Origin: CAVSSX01 sp963730735
Lineage (GTDB): Bacteria; Actinomycetota; Acidimicrobiia; Acidimicrobiales; RAAP-2
NCBI GenBank assembly: GCA_963730735.1
Contig: CAVSSX010000012.1
Coordinates: forward strand, 434,001 to 498,000
Length of the DNA: 64,000 bases
Direction of reading: 5' to 3'
Shown here: piece after piece, positions 15,937 to 25,645 of the stretch
Layout of the letters: every line of letters begins with the position of its first letter
How positions within the stretch are numbered: the first letter of the stretch is position 1
Position numbers and translations under genes: made by a program
Notes under the pieces: generated by a model
What the model was told of the DNA's origin: nothing
Databases searched by the model: none
The model's input: the letters and a program-made list of their open reading frames with translations, nothing else

Positions 15937-18456
15937 TCACTCGGCCCGCAGGACCAGGGCCGTGGGGGTACGGGTGGCCCGCCACCCGGGGATGGCGGCC
16001 ACCAGATTGGCCAGCACCATGGCGCCGACGACCACGACGGCGGTCCACAGCACCGAGACGGTCGGCTGGGGCACGGCGTACAGCTCCTGGGCGAACAGCA
16101 CCCAGAGCACCCGGCCGAGGGCGATGCCGGCCGGGACCCCGATGAGCGTCCCGATGCCCACCGACACCGATGCCTGCCAGGCCACCGTGGTGGCCAGTTG
16201 CCGTCGGGTGAAGCCGAGCGTCTTCAGGAGCGCCAGCTCACGGCGCCGCCGATGGACCGAGGCGCTGAGGGTGAGTCCCAGGGCGATCACCGCCCCGAGG
16301 GCCAGCGCCCCGGCGAGCAGCGCCGGGGTCGAGCCCATCGACCGGTAGTTGACGATCTGGGCCGGATGCTGCACCCCGAAGGGGATGGTGGAATCGCGGC
16401 TGACCAGTGGCCGTCGAGATGGCGTTGGCCACGCGATCGAGCGAGCGGGCCGCCCGGACTGCTCACCCCCGGCCGGGTGCGGACGAAGAAGACGTTCGGG
16501 CCGTTGCCCTCCTGCTGGATGTCGAGGTCGGCGCAGAGGGATGACCAGTTGGTACAGGAGCGGCCCCGGTTCCCATGGACAGGTGCAGGCCGTGGCCCAC
16601 GCCGACCGTCGGCATGGTGGCGGTGCCGACGATGGTCAGCCGTTTCGGCCGGCCCCCGGTGTCGACCGAGACGGTGTCACCGACGTGCTTGCCCAGAGCT
16701 GGAGGGTTTGGGTGCCGAGCACCACCTGGTTGGCGGCCTCGAAGCCGTGCCCGAGAGGATCGACGGCTGGACGGCGCCGTTGGGTTGCTCGCCGAGCACC
16801 GGCACGCTCATGCCGTCGATGCTCTCGTAGGAGTAGTAGGCGCCGGTCCAGGCCGTCACCAGCGGGTCGCGGGCCAAGATGGCGTTGCTCGCCTTGACCG
16901 GCATGGCGCCGTAGCCGGCGTTCGCCTCGAGGATGTAGTTCCAGTTCCATCCGTAGAGCGCCGGATGGGAGATGAAGGTGTTGAGGCTGGTCCCGAAGGT
17001 GATGGACGCCACCACCATCACCACGGCCAGCAGCGTGCCGAGGATCGAGGAGCGCACGGGGACGGCCGAGCGACCTCGGCCCCGTTCGAGGGCGAACCGG
17101 ATGCCGGTGGTGGCCGGGGCCGAGAATCCGGCGGCGGCGGCTGCTCGCAACACGGCCGACCCTTGCCTCGGTGCCCGGCGTCGGCGCCGCGCGGCCAGGT
17201 GGGGCAGGTCCCGGTAGGAGAAGAGGAGGACCATCCCGAGCAGGACGACGACGAGCGCGGCGGTGCCCAAGCCGAGGACCGTCCAGTCGAACGACACGCC
17301 ATGGTGGGCCTCCACCGCCCGGACCGGGCCCAGCGGGGCGATCGGCGAGAAGGCCACGGCGACCACGGCCGCCAGCAGCGAGCCGACCACCACGGCGCCA
17401 CCCAGACCGGTGACCCCGTCGAGGGTGGTGTCGACCGGGTCGGCACCCAACGAACGGAGGGTCTCGCGGTCCTCCGAGAGGCCGCTGACCAACCGTCCGA
17501 TCGCCTGGGCGGCGATGAGCAGTACCGCCAGCCCGGCGATGAGGCCGAAGAAGCCGAGGGCCAGGGACTCGGGCTTCACCGACTGCTCCGCCTGCTCCTC
17601 GATCACCGAGGTGACGTGGTAGTAGGCCAGGGTGCTCAACGGGAAGTGGGCGGCGTAGGCATGGAGGAACGGCTGCACCCCGGCCGCCCCGTGCGGCCAG
17701 CTGGATGCCCGTCCAGGCGTAGCTCACGCAACACGACGTCAGGCGATCGGTCAGGGCCGGGCTCATCACCATGCGGGGCAGTCGGTCGGCGTCGTCCTGC
17801 ACCACCTCGTCGTTGAAGATGCCGACCCCGACGACGTCGAGGGTCACCCGCCGGGCGGCCCCGGCCGTCGGGAGCGCCCGTGCCGTTGAGCTGGCTGTTG
17901 GAGAAGATCCCCTCGCGGATGCGGTCACCGACGTGCAAGCCGGTGGTGCGGGCGGTGGACTTGGAGATGACCACCTCGTCGGCTCGCCTCGGATCGAGCA
18001 TCCGGCCGTGGACGATGGTGACCTTGTCCTGGTCGAGGTAGAGCCGGTCCAGCGGCCCGACGGGCTCGACGTTGCCCAGGGGATTGCTGAAGTCTGGGGT
18101 GCCGTCGGCACGGATCGGCGCCAGGTTCAAGGCGACGTAGGTCTGCAGGGAGGTGACGCCGGGCAGCCGGGCGACCTTCGCCAGGAGTGACGGGTCGTAG
18201 GGACCGTTGTCGATGTTGATGTCGGAGGGGTTGGTCGACGCCAGGAAGGCCGGGAACGACGACTGGGTGGTCCGGGCGCCGGCCACGCTGGCCAGGGACA
18301 CGCCGCCGACCAGGGCGATCAGGAGGGCCAGACCGACGTAGCCGGCCCAGCGCCGTCGCAGGTCACGGCCGAGCCGGTACCACGCCAGTTGGCCCCGGTG
18401 CCCCGTGGCCGACGCGTCGTCGGACGGAGCCGGGGTGGGCGTGCGGTGCCGATCAC
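15937..18456 (-). pseudogene. FtsX/MacB-like ABC transporter permease broken by frameshifts
   Basis: About 830 codons, an expected size for the duplicated FtsX permease of actinobacteria. Pieces in order: LAWYRLGRDLRRRWAGYVGLALLIALVGG (first TM), SVAGARTTQSSFPAFLASTNPSD, a long extracellular domain, LALGFFGLIAGLAVLLIAAQAIGR and two further TM segments, a second domain (NTFISHPALYGWNWNYI), and the C-terminal FtsX unit (LALGAVIALGLTLSASVHRRRRELALLKTLGFTRRQL). At least five frame changes interrupt it. No ATG/GTG/TTG lies in frame before the first TM. A GTG at 18456 in an adjacent frame is the best start, implying another indel near the N-terminus. No ATP-binding partner gene lies beside it. Confidence 0.65.
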
Positions 18457-18553
18457 CCTACCTTTGTCGCAGATTCGGCCGGCCGCCGCTAGGGCACGAG
18501 CACGCCTCGGGTGGTGGTGCCAGCCCCCCGTGCCCGGGATCCCCGGCCGGGCG

Positions 18554-19774
18554 CTAGCCCTTGACCGGGACCTTCCCCACGCCCCCGGCGTACGGGGCGC
18601 CCATCTTGCACACGGCCGGGCCGTACTGACCGGTCAGCCCGAAGTGGTTGGTCGGCGAGAAGCTGTAGTCGATCCCCACGAACTTCTGGTTCTTGAAGCC
18701 CTCGATGGCCTTCTTGATGGCCTGGGGATCGGTGGAGTGGTACTTCTCGATGGCCGCTGCCATGATCTCGACCGGCACCGAGTCCGAGGCGATGTAGGTC
18801 AGGTAGTTGGTGCTCGAGGCGTCGGTGACCGCGCTGTACTTGGCGAACAGGGCCTGCTGCTGGGCCGTGAAGACCTGCGAGGGCGACTCCGCACAGTCGA
18901 CGTACGGCGCGTACGCCTTCGGCGTCAACGAGCCCATGGCCGTGAACCCGTCGTACCAGGCGCCGGCCGACGACAGGATGTTCGGTGACCAGTTGGCCGC
19001 CTGCATGGCCTGCCAGACCGGGCCGAACCCGACCCCGAGGTAGACGATGACCAGGTCGGGGTCGGCCGCCTGCAACTTCGTCACCGCCGCCGTGTCGTCG
19101 ACCGAGCCCGGCGGGATGGTCACGCTCTGCACCACCTTGGCGTTCGGCGCGTCCTTCTTCATGGCGTTCAGGATCTGGTTCGACGCGTCGAGGTCCTGGG
19201 GCAGGCCGTCGGTCATGACGGCGATCTTCGTGTAGCCCTTCTTGTTGATCCACTTGGCCGAGACGGCGCCCTCCTGCTGGACCGAGCCACCCGAGCCGAA
19301 GGCGTAGGGGTAGGTCTTGGTGTTGGCGTACTGGCTGCCGCTGAGCGTCGAGACCACCGGGACCTTGTCCTTGGTCAGCACCGACAGCTGCTGGCTCTGC
19401 GAGGCCGGGCTCTGGGACACGGTCACCACCCCGGCCACCTTGTCGGCGGCCATCTGGTTGGCCACCTGCACCGATCCGGTGACGTCGCTCTGGTCGTTGT
19501 AGATCTTGACCACGACCTTGTGACCGTCGATGCCGTTCGGATGCTCGGCGTCGAACGCCTGCATCGTCACGTTCTTGAAGGCCTCCTGCGTCGTCACCCC
19601 GTAGGCGGCGGCGGCCCCGCTCAGGTCGGCCGATACGGCGAACGTGATCGGCCCCTTCGGTATCGGCGGATACGAACTGGCACCGGCACCACTGGTGGCC
19701 ACCGGGCTCAGGACGATCAACGTGGACGCCACACAGGCCGCCGCCATGGAGATCGACGTGGCGCGCTGCTTCAT
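18554..19774 (-). CDS. ABC transporter periplasmic-type substrate-binding protein (LivK/branched-chain amino acid family)
   Basis: 406 residues with an N-terminal signal peptide (KR-rich start, hydrophobic MAAACVASTLIVLSPVA). There is no lipobox Cys, so it is secreted or otherwise anchored. The mature part is a Peripla_BP_6 fold: ITFAVSADLSGAAAAYGVTTQEAFKN near residue 45, NQMAADKVAGVV, VVSTLSGSQYANT and KKGYTKIAVMTDG. In this family ligands range from branched-chain amino acids to aromatic acids and amides. No LivHMGF permease or ATPase genes are nearby, so it acts with distant partners. Intact reading frame, in contrast to the permease gene just downstream. Confidence 0.85.
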   Translation of the reverse strand: MKQRATSISMAAACVASTLIVLSPVATSGAGASSYPPIPKGPITFAVSADLSGAAAAYGVTTQEAFKNVTMQAFDAEHPNGIDGHKVVVKIYNDQSDVTGSVQVANQMAADKVAGVVTVSQSPASQSQQLSVLTKDKVPVVSTLSGSQYANTKTYPYAFGSGGSVQQEGAVSAKWINKKGYTKIAVMTDGLPQDLDASNQILNAMKKDAPNAKVVQSVTIPPGSVDDTAAVTKLQAADPDLVIVYLGVGFGPVWQAMQAANWSPNILSSAGAWYDGFTAMGSLTPKAYAPYVDCAESPSQVFTAQQQALFAKYSAVTDASSTNYLTYIASDSVPVEIMAAAIEKYHSTDPQAIKKAIEGFKNQKFVGIDYSFSPTNHFGLTGQYGPAVCKMGAPYAGGVGKVPVKG

Positions 19775-20167
19775 CGGACCTACCCCCCTACTCGACTGTC
19801 CCGCCAAGGACTGCCACTTCGGTCCGCCGGTACAACTCCCGGACGATGGTGTTGCTCGGCGACGCTCCAGATCCGGGCCCCCACCCGACGTCGCCGCCTC
19901 AGGTCTAGTGGGCGGCTTTCGGGGTGTCAATCGGTTCGGCCGGCGGCGGCCACGGGGACGTCGGCGACCGCATCGGCGAGGCGCGCGCCCATTTCGTGGG
20001 GCCGTCCCCACGTCGCCAGCCGGTTCGTGGATGACGGCGGAGCCACCCCGGTAGGTTCTGAGCGCAGGGGGTGGTGACCATGATCGAGGACGCACCAACC
20101 GGCGCGAAAGGTTGGGTGACCGTCGCCGTCGACCCGAGTCGACCTCATCGATCGAACGTGACGAACG
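19775..20167. other. gene-free interval between divergent genes
   Basis: 393 bases between the start of the binding-protein gene (minus) and the start of the hotdog dehydratase (plus). It must hold both promoters. I see no conserved hairpin, repeat or convincing reading frame in it, only weak AT-richer patches. Confidence 0.4.
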
Positions 20168-21332
20168 ATGGCTGAGTCGCCGTGTGCCTCGCTGGTGGGC
20201 AAGATCGGCCAGCCGATGCGCGACGCCGCACCGGCCTACGTCGAGTTCGCCTCGGTCGACTCCATCCGTCACTTCGCCCGGGCCTACGGCGATGACAATC
20301 CCCTGTACTCCGATCCGGACTACGCCCGGCAGAGCGTGGTGGGCGCCCTCTGCGCTCCCCCACTGTTCCCCCTGGCCACCGGCGTGCCGGTCGCTCCGGA
20401 TCCCGAGGCGGCGCCACCGCTGAGCATCGAGGCACTCCTCGGCGCCAGCCACCAGGCGATCGGGGAAGAACGCTGGGTGCTGCGGGCCCGGATCCCCGAA
20501 GGCACCCGCCTCGAGCGGACCAAGATCCTCGGTGATGCCGTGGCCGGTCCCGACCCGGCCGTCCCCGAGTGCACGATCGTGGAGCACACGGACTTCCACC
20601 TGGGCGACACCGTGTACGCCGTCCGGGAGCGGACCCGCAGCTACCGGGCGGCCGCGCCCCCCGGTGCCGGCCCGGACGCCGTCGAGCGAGCGCGCGTACA
20701 CGGCCGACGAGCTCCAGGCGATCGATGCGGCCTACGAGGCCGAAGCGCCACGCGGCGCCGTCGTGCGACGGGCCGAGGACGTGCGGGTCGGCGAGGTCGT
20801 CGGGCCGATGGTCAAGGGACCACTGACCATCACCGACCTCGTGGAGTACCGCGCCGGCGTGGGACCGGGGCCGCTCGGTGGCGAGCCCCTCCGCCTGGCG
20901 TACCGCAACCGCAAGGCCCGGCCGGCGATGTACGCCCACGACCCCTTCGGGGTCTACGACATCGTCGAACGTCGGCATTGGGACGAGCCCTACGCACAGA
21001 GCGAGGGCCTCCTGGCGGCGACCGACTACTCCCACACCCGTCTGGTGTGGTTCAGCCATCTCCTGACCGACTGGATGGGCGACGGCGGCTGGCTCTACGA
21101 GCTGCGCGGCACCACCGGTCTCGGACGCAACTACGTGGGCGACACGCACCGCCTGGCGGCCCAGGTGACCGACGTCGTGCTCGGCGAGCGTTGTGGCGCC
21201 GTCTCCCTGTCGGTCACCGGCACGAACCAGCGTGGTGCCCTGACGTGCCGGGCCACGGCCGTCGTGCTCCTGCCGGCCGGGTCGTCCGTCCTCGCCGACC
21301 CCGAAGAGGGCCCCTCCCTCGTCGGCGAGTGA
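20168..21332 (+). CDS. FAS1-like/MaoC double-hotdog dehydratase (one frameshift)
   Basis: About 387 residues after a +1 correction. The N-terminal half matches the MaoC_dehydratase N domain (FAS1-like): GKIGQPMRDAAPAYVEFASVDSIRHFARAYGDDNPLYSDPDYARQS. The C-terminal half begins after the break near 20690 (GAGCGAGCGCGCG, one base too many) and contains VRVGEVVGPMVKGPLTITDLVEY and DTHRLAAQVTDVV. Such double-hotdog proteins hydrate enoyl-CoAs, including bulky steroid or aromatic ones. Convergent with the single-domain MaoC gene at 21391. Confidence 0.72.
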
Positions 21333-21390
21333 GGGCGGCACGAGCGCACCGGACGCGCCGGCCGACCGAAAGGTCGGGTGAACCGGGTGT

Positions 21391-21891
21391 TCAGCCGTCG
21401 GCGACCGGTCGTCGCCAGACGACCACCCGGCCGGTGGTGGCCTGACGGACGTCCCCGTCCTGATTCACCGTCTCGTAGGTGAGGAGGAGATTGCCCCGTT
21501 CGGGTCTCGACCGGGACGGGGTGACGCCGCTGACCGTGACCTCGAGGTGCAGGACGTCACCAGCCCGGGTGGCGCTCGGCCACTTGAGGGAGATGTCGGT
21601 TCCCACGATCCCCGTGGCTACCGGCACGGCGGCCACGAGGAGGCGCATCGTGATCGCAGCGGTGTGCCAGCCGCTGGCCGCCAGTCCCCCGAAGAAGGTT
21701 CCGCCCGACCGCTCCTCGTCCACATGGAAGAGCTGCGGGTCGAAGCGCCCGGCGAACTCGACGATCTCTGACCTCGTGACTTCGTAGGTACCGCTGCGGA
21801 ACGTCATGCCCTCCGTGACGTCATCGAGCCACAGCCCATCGGGCCGGGTGGGCTGTGGCGTGGCGTTGCCCGACGCTGCCACGGCTCGCAT
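21391..21891 (-). CDS. MaoC-like hotdog dehydratase/acyltransferase-associated protein
   Basis: 166 residues of the MaoC/hotdog fold: LWLDDVTEGMTFRSGTYEVTRSEIVEFAGRFDPQLFHVDEE carries the usual D-x-x-x-x-H segment (FDPQLFHVD, about residues 50-58), followed by GGLAASGWHTAAITMRLL. This is the R-hydratase arrangement, acting on (R)-3-hydroxyacyl/enoyl-CoA type substrates. An ATG at 21891 is used; upstream ATGs in frame would only add a low-complexity extension. It probably belongs functionally with the neighbouring double-hotdog protein, though on the opposite strand. Confidence 0.78.
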   Translation of the reverse strand: MRAVAASGNATPQPTRPDGLWLDDVTEGMTFRSGTYEVTRSEIVEFAGRFDPQLFHVDEERSGGTFFGGLAASGWHTAAITMRLLVAAVPVATGIVGTDISLKWPSATRAGDVLHLEVTVSGVTPSRSRPERGNLLLTYETVNQDGDVRQATTGRVVVWRRPVADG

Positions 21892-22006
21892 CGTGGCCCT
21901 GGACGTCTCCCTCCATCGATTCGACCCCCTCGCGCGCGGAACGTTCGTCGGTAGCGCCTCCCGCCGCCAGAATGGCAGAGAGCTCCCGACTCGAGAAAGG
22001 ACTCCC

Positions 22007-22385
22007 GTGACCGAGTGGTCGTCCGAGCAGCTGCACCGCATCCACGAGGCCGACGAGCTGCAAATCGCCACCCGTCGGGACGACGGGACGTTGCGGGCCG
22101 AGGTGCCGATCTGGGTCGTCCGAGCCGGTTCTGGGGTCTACGTGCGGACCTGGTTCCGCCGCGATAACGGCTGGTACGGCCAGGCGGTGAGCACCCGACG
22201 GGCCCGGATCCGGGTGCCGGGCCTCGAGGCCGACGTCATCGTGGACGACGTCGGCGACGGAGGGCGAGCGCGCCGAGGTCGACGCCGCCTACCGCGCCAA
22301 GTACGGCCGTTACGGCCCAGGGTCGTCGGACCGCATGGTGAGCGACGAGGCGGCGGCGACCACGCTGGAGCTCCGCCCCGAGTAG
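22007..22385 (+). CDS. DUF2255 family protein (one frameshift)
   Basis: About 125 residues. WSSEQLHRIHEADELQIATRRDDGTLR-VPIWVVRAGSGVYVRTWF is characteristic of DUF2255 (pyridoxamine-oxidase-like split-barrel relatives). After the extra G near 22258 (GACGGAGGGCGAG) the sequence continues in the next frame as EGERAEVDAAYRAKYGRYGPGSSDRMVSDEAAATTLEL, the normal family ending. The GTG start has the ribosome binding site GAGAAAGG 7 bases upstream. No biochemical role is known for the family; a flavin- or F420-binding role is plausible from the fold. Confidence 0.7.
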
Positions 22386-22443
22386 GCGGCGCCCGTCGTT
22401 CCCCAGCGGCGACCTGGATCCGGGCCCTCGCCCGGCCGGCCAG

Positions 22444-23668
22444 CTAGCTGGTGGCGCCCAGCTCCGGCGGGAGTGGGTGCCGGTACAGGGCGGCGGCGTT
22501 CTGGTACGTCATGGCGTCGGCCTCGGACGCGGGCACACCGGCCAGCTGCCCGGCGACGATCGCCTGGGTGTGCGGCCAGGACGAGTCGGTGTGGGGGAAG
22601 TCGGTCTCGTACATGATGTGGTCCACCCCGATCTCGTGGCGCAGCGAGATCGTGCGCTCGTCGGAGAACGTGGTGAACCAGAAGTTCCGGTGGAGCACCT
22701 CGAGGGCGGTGAGGTCCCCGAACATCAGACGCTGGTCACCGTGCCGGGACATGTAGCTCAACCGGTCGAGCAGGATCGGCACCCAGCCGATCCCGCCTTC
22801 GGACAGGACGATCTTCAGGTTCGGGAACTCGGCCGGGATCCGGGCGAACAGCCAGTCGGTGGCTGGCCGCGAAGCCGTTGACCGGGAAGAGCACGCCGAG
22901 CACCGCCGGGTCCGAGTCGGTGGACGGGAACATGGTCTGCGACGACGAACCGACGTGCAGGTTGATCACCGTGTCGGTCTCCTGGCAGGCCCGGAAGAAG
23001 GGAGCCCAGTACCCGCTGTTGATCGACGGCAGGCCGAGCTTCTCGGGGTTCTCGCTGAAGGCCACCGCCGTGAAGCCCCGCTCGGCGTTCTTGTAGATCT
23101 CGGCGGCGGCGATCTCCACGTCGTGGAGCCAGGTGATCTGCGAGGGGATGAACCGGTCGGGGTGCGGCGAGTACCATTCCTCGAAAATCCAGTCGTTGTA
23201 GGCCCGCATCGACGCCAGGCCCAACTCCCGGTCGTTCATCCGCATGAACCGCTGACCGGCGAAGCCGAAGATGGCGGACGGGAAGTTGCACGAGCCGATG
23301 ACCCCGTTCACCTCCATGTCCTTCACCCGTGCCTCGACCTGCCAGATGCCGGGGCGGAACTTCTCGAAGGTGATGGGACCGGGGTGGCCCTGGCCGGGCT
23401 CCCAGCCCTGAATGCCCTCGACGCCGAGCAGGGGGACCCGCTGGTCCTCGAAGATCCAGTAGTCGACGTCCCCCTCACGCTCGATGCGTGGGCCGATCGC
23501 CTGCAACTTCGACGGCAGCCGACCGGTGAAGGTGTCGGGCCCCTCGATGTAGTGGTCGTCGACCGAGATCAGCGGGTGGGGCCGGGGACCGGGTTCGGGG
23601 TCGGCCCGGAGCACCACCTCGTAGTCCGGCACACCCATTCGCATGAGCTTGTCGAGAATGTCAACCAC
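22444..23668 (-). CDS. amidohydrolase family 2 protein (one frameshift)
   Basis: About 407 residues after correction. The start region VDDHYIEGPDTF is the metal-binding strand-1 motif of ACMSD-like amidohydrolases. FTAVAFSENPEKLGLPSINSGYWAPFF and TDTVINLHVGSSSQ (metal His) follow. The break near 22862 is one extra base (FAASTDWLFARIP restores the frame). The C-terminal half holds LKIVLSEGGIGWVPILLDRL and HIMYETDFPHTDSSWPHT, with the late metal Asp. The GTG at 23668 has GAGGGGG 7-8 bases upstream. Members hydrolyse or decarboxylate ring-derived acids; together with the cyclase and CMD genes next to it, a ring-cleavage role is plausible. Confidence 0.78.
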
Positions 23669-23832
23669 GTCGGCCCCCTCGTTCTGGCACCGGACCCGGA
23701 CACGCCGTCCGGCGCCCGTGCGTCGCCCGCCCAGACTTACTGCCTCGCCCTCGGTGCGCAATTGCCAGGCCGCACCCCGGACACGGAGCGGGTCTACTGT
23801 GACCCGGGGGGGGCGGTCCGCCCCTGGGAAGG

Positions 23833-24792
23833 ATGACCGAGCCCATGTCCGTCGCCCCGACCGAGAGCGAAGTGCTCCGCTACTTCGACACTTGCAGCAA
23901 CTGGGGCCGCTGGGGGCCCGACGACGAGCTCGGCACGCTCAACCTCCTCACCGAGGACCACCGGCGGCGGGCGGCGGCCCTGGTCCGCGAGGGGCGGTCC
24001 GTGAGCTGTTCCCGCCTCATCCCGACCGGCCAGGCCGAGGCGGACTTCCCGACGCCGCCCCTGCACTTCATGACCAGCAGTGGCGACCGTTGGGTCGACA
24101 CGCCCACCCCGCTGAACGAGCTCCAGTTCGCCGGGGACTTCATCGGCCTGGCCTTCCACGGGTTCGCCGTGACCCACGTCGACAGCCTCTGCCACGTGTT
24201 CCGCGACGGGCAGATGTACAACGGCCATTCGGCCGAGGAGGTATCGACCGAAGGGGGCGCCGCCATCCAGAGCGTGGATGCCGCCCGCCACGGCATCGTG
24301 GGCCGGGGCGTCCTGCTCGACATCGCCCGCCTACGCGGCGTCGAGTGGCTCGAGCCGGGTGACCCGGTGATGCCCGACGAGCTGGAGGCGGCCGAGCGCG
24401 CCGCCGGCGTGACCGTCGGACCCGGGGACATCCTCCTGTGCCGCTTCGGCACCGTGGCCCGGCGCAATGCCCTCGGTCCCTCCACCGACGTCTACTCCCG
24501 TCGGGCCGGCCTCCACGCCGCCTGCTGCCCCTGGCTCCACGAGCGCAGCATCGCCGCCCTCGGGTCCGACACCGCCCAGGACTGCTACCCGAGCGGCTAC
24601 GACGCTCTGCGCGGCCCGGTGCACCAGGTCGGGATCGTGGCCATGGGCCTGTGGCTCATCGACAACTGCGACCTCGAGGACCTGGGCCAGGTGTGCGCCG
24701 AGCTCGGCCGGGCCGAGTTCTTACTGAGCATCGGCACCCTGCGCATCGAGCGGGGCACCGGTTCGCCGGTGAACCCGGTCGCCCTGTTCTGA
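23833..24792 (+). CDS. cyclase-family (kynurenine formamidase-like) metal hydrolase
   Basis: 319 residues of the PF04199 cyclase family. GRWGPDDELGTLNLLTEDHRRRAAALVREGRSVSCSR at residues 25-60 is the conserved opening. FHGFAVTHVDSLCHVF (about residues 112-127) corresponds to the HGTHxDxxxH metal motif, with Val-Asp in place of the usual spacing. The C-terminal HERSIAALGSDTAQDCYPSG and HQVGIVAMGLWLIDNCDLEDL are conserved. Such proteins hydrolyse amides or lactone-like rings, for example in aromatic or isatin degradation. The next gene begins 1 base after its stop, so the two are co-translated. Confidence 0.82.
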   Translation: MTEPMSVAPTESEVLRYFDTCSNWGRWGPDDELGTLNLLTEDHRRRAAALVREGRSVSCSRLIPTGQAEADFPTPPLHFMTSSGDRWVDTPTPLNELQFAGDFIGLAFHGFAVTHVDSLCHVFRDGQMYNGHSAEEVSTEGGAAIQSVDAARHGIVGRGVLLDIARLRGVEWLEPGDPVMPDELEAAERAAGVTVGPGDILLCRFGTVARRNALGPSTDVYSRRAGLHAACCPWLHERSIAALGSDTAQDCYPSGYDALRGPVHQVGIVAMGLWLIDNCDLEDLGQVCAELGRAEFLLSIGTLRIERGTGSPVNPVALF

Positions 24793-24793
24793 G

Positions 24794-25609
24794 ATGGTCG
24801 ACGACGCCCGGGAGGCGCTGCGGCAGCGGGGCCGAGCCGTCATGGCCCGGCTCGAGCACGGCACACGACCACCGAGGGCGCGTCCGCTGCACCTGGGTGA
24901 CGTCCCCGGCCTCGACTCGTACACGGCCGAGGCCCTGTGGGGCTCGGTGTGGACCCGCCCGCAGCTCGACCTCGAGACCCGGGTCCTGGTCACCCTGTCG
25001 GTCCTGGTGACATCGCAGCGCCTGGCCCAGCTCCGGACCTACCTCCACAGCGCCCGGAACATCGGTATCGGGGTCGAACCAATCCAGGAAGTGATCATCC
25101 AGTGCTCCGTCCACGCCGGCTTCCCGGTGACGGTCAACGGCCTGGAAGTCCTGCGCGACGTGCTCGAGCAGCGCAACGAACCGGTCGCCGCCGCCGAACC
25201 GCCCGTCCTCGAGCAGGTCGAGCCGAGCGCCACCGAGCTCGACCGCCGGGGTGACGCCCTGTGGGCGGCGGTTCTCGGCGGGGTCCCCGACCCCGGCGTC
25301 CCGGCGAGTAGCGACGGCCAGCTCTCGGCGCCGTCCGCCCTGACCGCCATCGAGCGCCGCTACGCCTTCGGCGAGGTGTACCAACGACCGGGGCTCCCGA
25401 CCGACGTACGCATCGCCTGCTCGATCGCCACCCTGGTGGCCCTCGGCCAGGTCGACGAGCTGACCCGATGGATCATGGCGGGTCGCCGCCTCGGGGTCAG
25501 CGACGCCACCATCGAGGAGGTGATCCTCCACGTCGCCTACTACGTGGGCTTCCCGGCCGCCCGACGGGCCATGGCGGTGAGCGAGGAGTTGCGGCGGAGC
25601 GGGTCCTAG
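24794..25609 (+). CDS. tandem carboxymuconolactone-decarboxylase-domain protein
   Basis: 271 residues with two CMD-fold repeats. Repeat 1: SVWTRPQLDLETRVLVTLSVLVTSQRLAQLRTYLHSARNIGIGVEPIQEVIIQCSVHAGFP (about residues 50-112). Repeat 2: RPGLPTDVRIACSIATLVALGQVDELTRWIMAGRRLGVSDATIEEVILHVAYYVGFP (about 195-252). The HxxxGxP ending of each repeat is typical of gamma-carboxymuconolactone decarboxylase-type members. Neither repeat has the CxxC of peroxidase-like members, so a decarboxylase or isomerase role is more likely. It follows the cyclase gene by one base (TGAGATG) and is convergent with the phosphoribosyltransferase. Confidence 0.8.
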   Translation: MVDDAREALRQRGRAVMARLEHGTRPPRARPLHLGDVPGLDSYTAEALWGSVWTRPQLDLETRVLVTLSVLVTSQRLAQLRTYLHSARNIGIGVEPIQEVIIQCSVHAGFPVTVNGLEVLRDVLEQRNEPVAAAEPPVLEQVEPSATELDRRGDALWAAVLGGVPDPGVPASSDGQLSAPSALTAIERRYAFGEVYQRPGLPTDVRIACSIATLVALGQVDELTRWIMAGRRLGVSDATIEEVILHVAYYVGFPAARRAMAVSEELRRSGS

Positions 25610-25645
25610 CGCCGCCTGGCGGCCCGCCTCCCCCGGTGCGTGCCC

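Noticed and set aside
13741..18456. Mobile-element insertion as the cause of the broken genes
   Set aside because: No transposase, terminal inverted repeats or target-site duplications are seen; the breaks are single-base indels.
22850..22880. 4-base tandem duplications (AGCC, GAGC, CTCG) as the cause of frameshifts near 22862, 20690 and 57535
   Set aside because: A single inserted base explains each case equally well and fits the other indels in the window.
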